A stretch of DNA of 64,000 nt from Henriciella sp045287255 (GTDB taxonomy: Bacteria > Pseudomonadota > Alphaproteobacteria > Caulobacterales > Hyphomonadaceae). A model generated the notes under the pieces. It saw nothing but the letters and a program-made list of their open reading frames with translations. It searched no databases and was not told the origin of the DNA. Location: positions 1,860,001 through 1,924,000 of the forward strand of contig NZ_CP137142.1 of the NCBI RefSeq assembly GCF_045287255.1, in the 5' to 3' direction. This document shows positions 46,418-53,189 of this stretch, one piece after another (the stretch's first letter is position 1; every line of letters starts with the position of its first letter). Made by a program: the position numbers and the translations under genes.

Positions 46418-46442
46418 ATTTTGCCGCAAGACTTGGCAAAAT
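46418..46442. promoter_or_regulatory. Inverted repeat ATTTTGCC-N9-GGCAAAAT upstream of nadA
   Basis: Perfect 8-bp arms at 46418-46425 and 46435-46442. It lies about 130 bp upstream of nadA and about 100 bp upstream of the divergent small gene. A regulator site is likely; which gene it serves is unclear. Confidence 0.45.
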
Positions 46443-46467
46443 GCTTCGCTTTGGGTAAGAGCGCTTA

Positions 46468-46482
46468 TGCTCACTTTCAGCA
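46468..46482. promoter_or_regulatory. nadA operator candidate 1 (TGCT-N7-AGCA)
   Basis: TGCTCA-CTT-TCAGCA is a near-perfect palindrome (one mismatch). The same pattern and spacing recur at 46541-46555, 73 bp away (about seven helical turns), suggesting cooperative binding by one regulator. Confidence 0.45.
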
Positions 46483-46506
46483 AAAGAAGGGAGCGGAGAC
46501 GAGATT

Positions 46507-46521
46507 ATGCTTGAAAAGCAT
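46507..46521. promoter_or_regulatory. nadA region palindrome (ATGCTT-GAA-AAGCAT)
   Basis: A perfect 6+3+6 inverted repeat lying between the two TGCT-N7-AGCA sites. Its outer bases are TGCT/AGCA too, but with a spacing of five rather than seven, so it may be a variant or a separate site. Confidence 0.4.
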
Positions 46522-46540
46522 TACTCTCACACCCAAATAA

Positions 46541-46555
46541 TGCTCAGATTGAGCA
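46541..46555. promoter_or_regulatory. nadA operator candidate 2 (perfect TGCTCA-GAT-TGAGCA)
   Basis: A perfect 6+3+6 palindrome ending 15 bp before the nadA ATG and directly before the AGGAGG-like ribosome site. A protein bound here would block transcription elongation or ribosome loading. NAD-synthesis operons in alphaproteobacteria are often controlled by dedicated repressors (for example NadQ or NrtR types); I cannot assign this one. Confidence 0.55.
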
Positions 46556-46570
46556 AAACAGGAGGCTGAC

Positions 46571-47737
46571 ATGGCGAGATTGATTGATTCAGGACCAGGT
46601 TGTCCGACCCCAACGCCACTGCGTGCCACAAACAGTGCTGCTGATCGCGGGCTAGAGTATAATGACGCAGTAAAAGCCAAAACCGATGCGCTTTATCCAC
46701 TGGTCAGTGACTTCATCACACCGATGGAGTGGCCTGCAGTTGCCCCCCTCGTCGCAGCCATCAATGATCTGAAAGCTGAAAAGAATGCGGTTATTCTAGC
46801 GCATAACTACATGACGCCGGATATTTTCCGTCTGGTCGGTGACTTTCGCGGTGACAGCCTGCAGCTCGCCCGCGAAGCCGCAAATGTTGATGCCGACGTG
46901 ATTGTACAGGCCGGTGTCCATTTCATGGCCGAGACATCCAAGATCCTTGCGCCCAGCAAGACCGTCCTGATCTCAAGTCTTGAAGCTGGCTGTTCGCTTG
47001 CAAGCTCGATCACAGGTGAGGATGTTCGTCTGATCAAGGAGCATTATCCAGATTATCCGGTTGTCACCTATGTGAATACAACTGCGGACGTGAAAGCCGA
47101 GTGCCATATTACCTGTACCAGCTCAAACGCTGCACAGGTTGTCGAAGCCGTGGCCAAGGAGTGGAACACAGATACCGTTATCCTCGTTCCTGATCAGTAC
47201 CTTGCCAAGAATGTTGCGGCCCAGACCGATATCCGCATCATCACCTGGCCGGGCGCTTGTGAAGTCCATGAACTGTTCAGCGCCGATGATGTTGATGCCC
47301 TGCGCGAGGCTCATCCCGGCGTGGTCATCCTCGCCCACCCGGAATGCCCACCCGATGTGCTTGAAGCTGCTGACTTTGCAGGCTCTACAGCAGCCCTCGC
47401 AAACTATGTCAGCGACAATAAACCCGCCAAAGTCGTGCTGATGACGGAATGCTCCATGTCCGACAATGTTGCGGCTGAGAACCCGACGGTCGACTTCGTT
47501 CGCCCCTGCAATCTCTGCCCGCACATGAAGCAGATTACGCTCGAGAATATCTATGATTGCCTCATCGAGATGAAGCATGAAGTGACCATGGATGAAGACG
47601 TGCGAGTGCGCGCAAAGGCAGCGATTGATGCCATGCTCGCCCTGCCTAAGATGGCCACCCCACTTGCCTTCGAGACGGGTCTGACCCCGATGGAGATTGA
47701 GGTTTTTTCACCGCAAAACCGCCTTGCGATTGCCTGA
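46571..47737 (+). CDS. nadA: Quinolinate synthase
   Basis: Encodes 388 residues. It condenses iminoaspartate, from NadB, with dihydroxyacetone phosphate to give quinolinate, using a [4Fe-4S] cluster. Seen in sequence: AVILAHNYMTPDIF (substrate His/Tyr loop) near residue 75; EAGCSLASSIT with a cluster Cys near residue 141; CHITCTSSNA; WPGACEVHE; TECSMSDN and CNLCPHMK near the end, which supply other Cys. The N-terminal about 40 residues are extra compared with E. coli NadA. AGGAGGC ribosome site upstream. It is the first gene of the nad cluster. Confidence 0.96.
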   Translation: MARLIDSGPGCPTPTPLRATNSAADRGLEYNDAVKAKTDALYPLVSDFITPMEWPAVAPLVAAINDLKAEKNAVILAHNYMTPDIFRLVGDFRGDSLQLAREAANVDADVIVQAGVHFMAETSKILAPSKTVLISSLEAGCSLASSITGEDVRLIKEHYPDYPVVTYVNTTADVKAECHITCTSSNAAQVVEAVAKEWNTDTVILVPDQYLAKNVAAQTDIRIITWPGACEVHELFSADDVDALREAHPGVVILAHPECPPDVLEAADFAGSTAALANYVSDNKPAKVVLMTECSMSDNVAAENPTVDFVRPCNLCPHMKQITLENIYDCLIEMKHEVTMDEDVRVRAKAAIDAMLALPKMATPLAFETGLTPMEIEVFSPQNRLAIA

Positions 47738-47780
47738 TCTCTCCATAAGGTAGACTTCATAGCTGCAAAGGATGCCCATC

Positions 47781-48233
47781 ATGATAGCCAGACTGCTCGC
47801 CGCACTGACGATAAGTCTGGCCATGGTGATCCCAGCTGCAGCAAGTGACCAGCGCGACCCTGGCGATGTGCTTGGCACTTGGACCTTCCAAACCAAACCC
47901 TATCGCGATGGTGCCTGTATTATGACAGGTACCATGCATCTGCGCGATCACCCGGACGCTGGCCTTTATGCGTGTGAACTGACCGCCGTTGAAGTTTGCT
48001 CTATGTGGGGACGGTCTGTCGTCCTGCAGCGATGTGAAGCGCGTCGTTTTGGAGATCAGGTTTCAGTCCGCTCAGAGATTAGCCAATTCCTCGAAAAGAA
48101 GGCCGAAGGCCTGCTCTATGTCCCCGACAACTTCACTCTGACGATTCAGGATGAAAGCCGGATGTGGGGCGCACTGGTCTCTGCGGCTACGGCACCTGTG
48201 GAGTTTCGCCGGGCTGAGGAAGGCATTTCATGA
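47781..48233 (+). CDS. Secreted protein A of unknown function, inside the nad operon
   Basis: Encodes 150 residues from the ATG at 47781, which has AAAGGA at good spacing (an ATG at 47772 is possible). Sec signal peptide (MIARLLAALTISLAMVIPAAA). The mature part predicts a lipocalin-like or immunoglobulin-like beta sandwich: GTWTFQTKPYRDGACIM, LYACELTAVEVC, and the C-terminal YVPDNFTLTIQDESRMWGAL. It has four Cys in the mature chain. It is a paralogue of the next gene (same VPDNFTLTI.xSRMxGALVSAxTAP ending). It starts about 45 bp after nadA and ends overlapping the next start. Function unknown. Confidence 0.8.
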   Translation: MIARLLAALTISLAMVIPAAASDQRDPGDVLGTWTFQTKPYRDGACIMTGTMHLRDHPDAGLYACELTAVEVCSMWGRSVVLQRCEARRFGDQVSVRSEISQFLEKKAEGLLYVPDNFTLTIQDESRMWGALVSAATAPVEFRRAEEGIS

Positions 48234-48661
48234 TCCGCACCATTTCCGCCGCCTTGATTATTCTTGCCCTGTCAGCCCCTGCGCAAGCTGATGAAGCCGC
48301 GAATGTGGCGGGTCGCTGGGTGTTTACGGCACAAATCGGTATGGGCTGTGATTTTGGTGGACAAGCCTTTCTCAAACAGATCAGCCCGGATCGCTATAAA
48401 GGTGAACTGACCGCCACGCAGAGCTGTGTCGACTTGCCAGAAGATTACATCGTGCGTCAGGAGTGTGAGGCCTCACGTCTTGGTGACCAATTATCTATTC
48501 GCTGCACTGTCGTCGAATTCATGAATGGCTTCTCCAGCGAGTTCTACTATCCGGACAATTTCACCCTGACGATTGCATCTTCAGAGCGCATGCATGGCGC
48601 GCTGGTCAGTGCCTCGACAGCCCCAGCTGTCTGGCAGCGGAATGACGGGGGCATCTCCTAG
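48230..48661 (+). CDS. Secreted protein B of unknown function, paralogue of the preceding gene
   Basis: Encodes 143 residues. Sec signal peptide (MIRTISAALIILALSAPAQA), then AGRWVFTAQIGMGCDFGGQAF, YKGELTATQSC, QECEASRLGDQLSIRC and YPDNFTLTIASSERMHGALVSASTAP. About a third of the positions match protein A, most clearly in the last 35 residues, and four Cys are again present, so a recent tandem duplication is likely. ATG overlaps the preceding stop (ATGA). nadB starts two bases after its stop. The pair is probably periplasmic. Their presence in a cytoplasmic pathway operon is unexplained. Confidence 0.8.
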   Translation: MIRTISAALIILALSAPAQADEAANVAGRWVFTAQIGMGCDFGGQAFLKQISPDRYKGELTATQSCVDLPEDYIVRQECEASRLGDQLSIRCTVVEFMNGFSSEFYYPDNFTLTIASSERMHGALVSASTAPAVWQRNDGGIS

Positions 48662-48663
48662 CT

Positions 48664-50217
48664 TTGACAACACCGCTAGAGTTTCGCGCCGCCCCACCGG
48701 CAGGCGATGGCCGCATCCTGATTGTCGGGGCGGGATTGGCTGGGCTGTTTCTGGCGCTGCGGCTCGCGCCTCATCCCTGCACAATCATTTCGCCAGCTCC
48801 ATTGGGGGAAGCGGCCTCTTCAGCCTGGGCACAAGGCGGACTGGCGGCGGCGCTGCATCCAGAAGACAGCCCGGAGCAACACGCAGCCGATACGATTGCC
48901 GCAGGCGCTGGCCTAGTCGATCCAGTGATCGCGCGCCTGATTGCCGAACAGGGCCCATCGCGGGTCCGCGACCTGATTGAGCTTGGCGTCCCGTTTGATC
49001 GCACCCCCGATGGACAACTTGCGCTGAGCCTTGAGGCTGCCCACTCCCAACCCCGTGTCGCGCGGGTGGCTGGTGACCTCGCCGGCAAAGCCATTATGGG
49101 CGCTCTGACAGCTGCCGTTCGCGCGGCCAGTCACATCCAATTGATCGAACACGCCAAAGCCGTTGGCCTTCTCCAAGATGATAACGGCCGGATTGCCGGC
49201 GCCATCTTGCGCGACAAGCATGATCGTCATTCCACATTCACAGCGAATGAAACGGTCTTGTGTACAGGTGGCTCAGGTGGCCTATTTCGCGTTACAACCA
49301 ATCCGCCACAATCGCGCGGGGATGCCCTCGCCATGGCCTATGATGCGGGCGCGGTGATTGCTGATCCAGAATTTGTGCAATTCCATCCCACAGCAATGGA
49401 TGTCGGCCTCGACCCATCCCCGCTTGCAACAGAAGCCCTACGCGGCGAAGGGGCGATCCTGACTCATGCGGATGGGACGGCCTTCATGGCCAACTATCAT
49501 GACAAGGCAGAGCTTGCGCCCCGCGATGAGGTTGCTCGCGCCATCCATAGCGAGATTGCGGCAGGCCGTCCGGTCTATCTCGACACACGCCCATCGATTG
49601 GCGCGCATATCCAGGATCATTTCCCGACGGTCTTCTCCGCCTGCATGGCCGCAGGGATTGATCCACGCGACAGCTTGATCCCGGTGGCCCCGGCCATGCA
49701 CTATCATATGGGCGGTATCCTTTCGGACACCTGGGGCAAGTCGAGCCTGAATGGCCTGAGCGTGTGCGGTGAATGCGCCAGTACAGGGGCGCACGGGGCC
49801 AATCGCCTCGCCTCAAACTCTCTGCTCGAAGCGGTGGTCTTTGCCGCGCGCATTGCTGATCGCCTGAAGCAGGAAACGCTGAAATCGCCCGGAGAAAGCG
49901 TTGGCTATGTGCCTACCGAACTGCCTGACCCGGCTCTACAAACCTTGCGCAGCAGCATGGCTGAGCACTGCGGGGTCGTCCGCAATGCCAAAGGGCTTGA
50001 GACACTTTTATCCACGATTGACCGTCTGGAAGACCAGTATGGTTCCGCCCGCGCCCTGACAGCGGCCCGGCTTATCGCATCGGCTGCCCTGCAGCGCACT
50101 GAAAGCCGCGGCGGTCACTTCCGCGCCGACTTTAAAGATACGTCTGAAACCGCTCAGCGTACATTTGTCATTCCGGGGGAACCGCTCCCCCAGACCAGCC
50201 TTGAGGCCATTTCATGA
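48664..50217 (+). CDS. nadB: L-aspartate oxidase
   Basis: Encodes 517 residues from a TTG start at 48664, two bases after the preceding stop. FAD site VGAGLAGLFLALRL; AWAQGGLAAAL near residue 55; TEALRGEGAILTHADG near residue 260; HYHMGGI near residue 345; GECASTGAHGANRLASNSLLE near residue 370. These are diagnostic of NadB versus succinate dehydrogenase. It oxidises L-aspartate to iminoaspartate, the substrate of NadA. The TTG start may lower translation relative to nadA. Overlaps nadC by four bases. Confidence 0.96.
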   Translation: MTTPLEFRAAPPAGDGRILIVGAGLAGLFLALRLAPHPCTIISPAPLGEAASSAWAQGGLAAALHPEDSPEQHAADTIAAGAGLVDPVIARLIAEQGPSRVRDLIELGVPFDRTPDGQLALSLEAAHSQPRVARVAGDLAGKAIMGALTAAVRAASHIQLIEHAKAVGLLQDDNGRIAGAILRDKHDRHSTFTANETVLCTGGSGGLFRVTTNPPQSRGDALAMAYDAGAVIADPEFVQFHPTAMDVGLDPSPLATEALRGEGAILTHADGTAFMANYHDKAELAPRDEVARAIHSEIAAGRPVYLDTRPSIGAHIQDHFPTVFSACMAAGIDPRDSLIPVAPAMHYHMGGILSDTWGKSSLNGLSVCGECASTGAHGANRLASNSLLEAVVFAARIADRLKQETLKSPGESVGYVPTELPDPALQTLRSSMAEHCGVVRNAKGLETLLSTIDRLEDQYGSARALTAARLIASAALQRTESRGGHFRADFKDTSETAQRTFVIPGEPLPQTSLEAIS

Positions 50218-51071
50218 CCCACATTGCTCCCCCGCCACTGCCTGCCATTGTGCTAGACCCGATCGTGCGTCTCGCTCTATCTGAAGACCTTGGGCGCGCC
50301 GGGGATCTCACAACTGACGCCACCATCACGCCCGGCACAGAGCTGACCGCACACATTCGAGCGCGCAAAAACGGTGTATTGGCAGGCATGGACGCGGCAA
50401 GCCATGCCCTTCATCTGGTCGATCCGAAAGTCGATTTCGACGTACAGATTCAGGATGGTCAGCAGCTTGCACCCGGCGCCACCATCGCCGTCATGCAAGG
50501 CGATGCGCGCTCAATCCTGATTGCAGAACGGACCATGCTGAACTTCCTCGGAAGACTCTCAGGAATTGCCACCTTAACCGCTGAATTTGCAGAGAAAATT
50601 ACTCATACAAAAGCCAAGGTCGTGTGCACGCGCAAGACCACGCCAGGGCATCGCGCAGTGGAGAAACGCGCGGTTCGCTGCGGCGGTGGCACTTCGCATC
50701 GCTATGGCCTTGATGATGCGATCCTTATCAAGGATAATCATATCGCTGCTTGTGGTTCGATTGCTGATGCCCTGCAACGCGCCCATGCCTATGCCGGGCA
50801 CTTGCGAATGATTGAGATTGAGGTCGACACGCTCGATCAGCTTGCAGAAGCCCTACCTCACAAACCACACGCGGTCCTGCTTGATAATATGGCGCCTGAA
50901 ACCCTGCGCGAAGCCGTTGCAATGATTGATGGCCAGTGCCTCGCTGAGGCCAGTGGCGGTATCACGCTTGAGACGATTGCCGCAAAAGCTGAAACCGGCG
51001 TTGATTATCTCTCTGTCGGTGCCCTGACCCATTCGGCCATCAACCTTGACGTGGGTCTTGATATCCTTTGA
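50214..51071 (+). CDS. nadC: Nicotinate-nucleotide diphosphorylase (quinolinate phosphoribosyltransferase)
   Basis: Encodes 285 residues. Characteristic LAEDLG-like start (LALSEDLGRAGDLTTDAT). The catalytic core VVCTRKTTPGHRAVEKRAVRCGGGTSHRYGLDDAILIKDNH is broken up here as CTRKTTPG, RAVEKRAVRCGGG and HRYGLDD. The GVDYLSVGALTHSA end carries the phosphate loop. It turns quinolinate and PRPP into nicotinate mononucleotide. With nadA and nadB it completes de novo NAD synthesis in one operon. Confidence 0.96.
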   Translation: MTHIAPPPLPAIVLDPIVRLALSEDLGRAGDLTTDATITPGTELTAHIRARKNGVLAGMDAASHALHLVDPKVDFDVQIQDGQQLAPGATIAVMQGDARSILIAERTMLNFLGRLSGIATLTAEFAEKITHTKAKVVCTRKTTPGHRAVEKRAVRCGGGTSHRYGLDDAILIKDNHIAACGSIADALQRAHAYAGHLRMIEIEVDTLDQLAEALPHKPHAVLLDNMAPETLREAVAMIDGQCLAEASGGITLETIAAKAETGVDYLSVGALTHSAINLDVGLDIL

Positions 51072-51107
51072 TCTGATCTGAAAAAGATCAATCAGGAGGA
51101 ATGTCGG

Positions 51108-51917
51108 ATGGGTGAAGCCCGCGGACGCAAGAGTATTTTCATCACCGGGGCAGCTTCCGGCATCGGCGCAGAAACCGCCCGGCATTTTGCCGGTAAGGGC
51201 TGGTTTGTTGGCCTCTATGATATTGATGAGCGCGGCTTGAAAGATGTTGCCGCTGAGATCGGTGAAGATAACTGCCATCAGGCCAGGCTTGATGTCACAA
51301 AACGCGAAGACTGGGCCAGCGCCACAGCAGCCTTTGCAGAGGCCACAGACGGTCAGATGAATGTCCTCTTCAACAATGCTGGTATCGGTCGCCACGGCTG
51401 GATCGAAGACATCCCCCCTGAAGAATCCGACCTTGTGATCGACATCAATGTCAAAGGCGTCATCAATGGCGTCTATGCTGCCCTGCCCTATCTCAAGCAG
51501 ACAGACGGCGCACGGATCGTCAACACGGCCTCAACCGCAGGCATTGCCGCTGCACCTCAACTCGCGGTCTATTCCGCGAGCAAATTCGCGGTGCGCGCCC
51601 TGACTGAAGCGCTTGATGCAGAATTTCAGGAGTTTGACATCCGCGTGACCAGCCTCATGCCCTGGTTCATCGACACGCCTATCCTCGACATGGGTAAGAC
51701 CGAAGGCGCGAATGAGAAAATGTCGGATCAACTCAAAGAGAATGATGCCGAAGTCTATCCGGTCTCACTTGCCGCTGAGCGGGCATGGGATGCCGCCCAT
51801 GGTAAGGATACGCACTATATGGCGGGCAAGATGGCGGAGAAGACACGCTTTGCCGCGCGATGGATGCCAAAATCACTTCTGAAACGGATTAAGCGGGAAA
51901 CCCCGCCCCGCTCATAA
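51108..51917 (+). CDS. Short-chain dehydrogenase/reductase
   Basis: Encodes 269 residues. NAD(P) site TGAASGIGAETARHFAGKGW; the Asp-type second strand end (LYDIDERGL) suggests NAD+ preference; NNAGIG near residue 92; catalytic Ser in NTASTAGIA and YSASKFAVRAL with Tyr and Lys. The substrate is unknown. It follows nadC by 36 bp with an AGGAGGAA ribosome site and probably continues the nad transcript. The C-terminal end KTRFAARWMPKSLLKR is basic. Confidence 0.9.
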   Translation: MGEARGRKSIFITGAASGIGAETARHFAGKGWFVGLYDIDERGLKDVAAEIGEDNCHQARLDVTKREDWASATAAFAEATDGQMNVLFNNAGIGRHGWIEDIPPEESDLVIDINVKGVINGVYAALPYLKQTDGARIVNTASTAGIAAAPQLAVYSASKFAVRALTEALDAEFQEFDIRVTSLMPWFIDTPILDMGKTEGANEKMSDQLKENDAEVYPVSLAAERAWDAAHGKDTHYMAGKMAEKTRFAARWMPKSLLKRIKRETPPRS

Positions 51918-51922
51918 TCCCC

Positions 51923-52831
51923 TTAAGGGGCTGGAGTCAGCGTCTTCAGCCCCGCGCGATGACGGGCAAGACGCTCTTTTTGGCGCGCGCTTGCCAACTG
52001 CCACTCGCCGCCCCGTGGGAAACGATAGAAAATGTGGGTTCCGAACTGACGCGTCTTGATCAGGCCTGAATTCCAGACCGGGTTCACATAAGTCGCGTGA
52101 TAGTGCGTCGCACCACGTGTCCGCTCTTCGTAGAGGCCCATCATGACATGGCTGGCAATTGTCTGAGCTTCATCCCAGCGGCTGCCGCGCGGCGTTTTGT
52201 TCATGGCGCCATCACAGGTGAAGGTGAACTGGCATCCAGTGGTCCTAGTCGCGCCCTGAAACACCACATCACAAATCGTATTCGGATAGCGGTGATCCTT
52301 AACCCGGTTGACGATCACTTCGGCAACTGCGAGTTGCCCCTCAGCCTTCTCACTGCGGGCTTCATAATACACAGCCTGCGCGAGACACTGGGTCTGCGCC
52401 GCCATATCCTCAGCTTTTGCAAGATGGATGGTCTCAAAGCTCTTCAGGCTATCAAGCGCGGCACGGTCGCGTTCATACGCAGCAAAAGTGCTGAGCGCAG
52501 AGCCTGGGTCACGCTCAAGAGAATATTCAACACTGCGTAACCAGTCACGGCGCAGCAGGGATGGGGCAGACTCATCAGCGCGGATCAGCGCGCCAGCATC
52601 CTGAACCTCTGCGAGCTTCTCATTCTTTACCCGCCAGTCCTGCGCCTCAAGCTGCATGGAGGCGGACTGTCCAATCACGGGCATACCAACAAAGACCACA
52701 CTGGCACAGGCGGCAACCAAAGCGGAACGGCGCGCAATCACGACCTGACGATCCGGACCTTGAGTCCGCCACCATTTGGAAATGCGGGACACGAGCGACT
52801 GCCCCGTAGAGAGTGTGAGAGGATTCTGCAT
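51923..52831 (-). CDS. SleB-type cell wall hydrolase
   Basis: Encodes 302 residues from the ATG at 52831. An upstream in-frame start at 52948 would add a basic leader. The N-terminal half has one membrane segment (about residues 35-55, ALVAACASVVFVGMPVIG), then a linker. The C-terminal half is the Hydrolase_2/SleB domain: QCLAQAVYYEARSEKAEGQLAVAEV with the catalytic Glu, VNRVKDHRYPNTICDVVFQG, CQFTFTCDG, and THYHATYVNPVW. It cuts peptidoglycan in the periplasm, probably in growth or division. Two GANTC sites lie in the upstream region. Confidence 0.88.
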   Translation of the reverse strand: MQNPLTLSTGQSLVSRISKWWRTQGPDRQVVIARRSALVAACASVVFVGMPVIGQSASMQLEAQDWRVKNEKLAEVQDAGALIRADESAPSLLRRDWLRSVEYSLERDPGSALSTFAAYERDRAALDSLKSFETIHLAKAEDMAAQTQCLAQAVYYEARSEKAEGQLAVAEVIVNRVKDHRYPNTICDVVFQGATRTTGCQFTFTCDGAMNKTPRGSRWDEAQTIASHVMMGLYEERTRGATHYHATYVNPVWNSGLIKTRQFGTHIFYRFPRGGEWQLASARQKERLARHRAGLKTLTPAP

Positions 52832-53189
52832 TTGAACTTTTTCCCACCATGTTGCGAGCACTCTGCGGACCCTGCAAGATGTGAACCTTTTCCTTCCGAC
52901 GCCTGTACGTCTGTCTTTAGCGGACTGCATATTTGTGTCCTTAACCAAAAATCAATCAAAAGGGCGGTAATTCAACGCATATTTCTTATACGTCATGATG
53001 CTGAATCGGGTGTGAATCTCGGCTCCTTTTTACGCATCTGCGCGTAAACTGCTGCATTCGTTACAGTTTCAAGACAAATCCAGCATGACATTGCTGCAAT
53101 GCACAACTGCGTGTGTTGCAAAAAGAGCACGATTTTTCACAACGGAATACCGCCCTGACCCTGTGCATAGGCGGTTAAAAGAGGCCGAT
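52832..53189. other. Non-coding space between ppdK and the cell wall hydrolase
   Basis: 358 bp with no convincing gene. It contains two GANTC sites (53003, 53014) about 170 bp upstream of the hydrolase, a palindrome TTTACGC-N6-GCGTAAA (53029-53048) with no T-run, and an imperfect ACCGCC/GGCGGT repeat near the ppdK stop (about 53147-53175) that could act as a weak terminator. Part of it may code for the N-terminus of the hydrolase if the longer start is used. Confidence 0.5.

Noticed and set aside
51919..51930. CCCCTTAAGGGG palindrome between the SDR and SleB stops as a terminator
   Set aside because: Arms of four G-C pairs with no T-run; too weak.
53029..53048. TTTACGC-N6-GCGTAAA palindrome as a terminator
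   Set aside because: No T-run follows on either strand; it may be a regulator site but evidence is slight.
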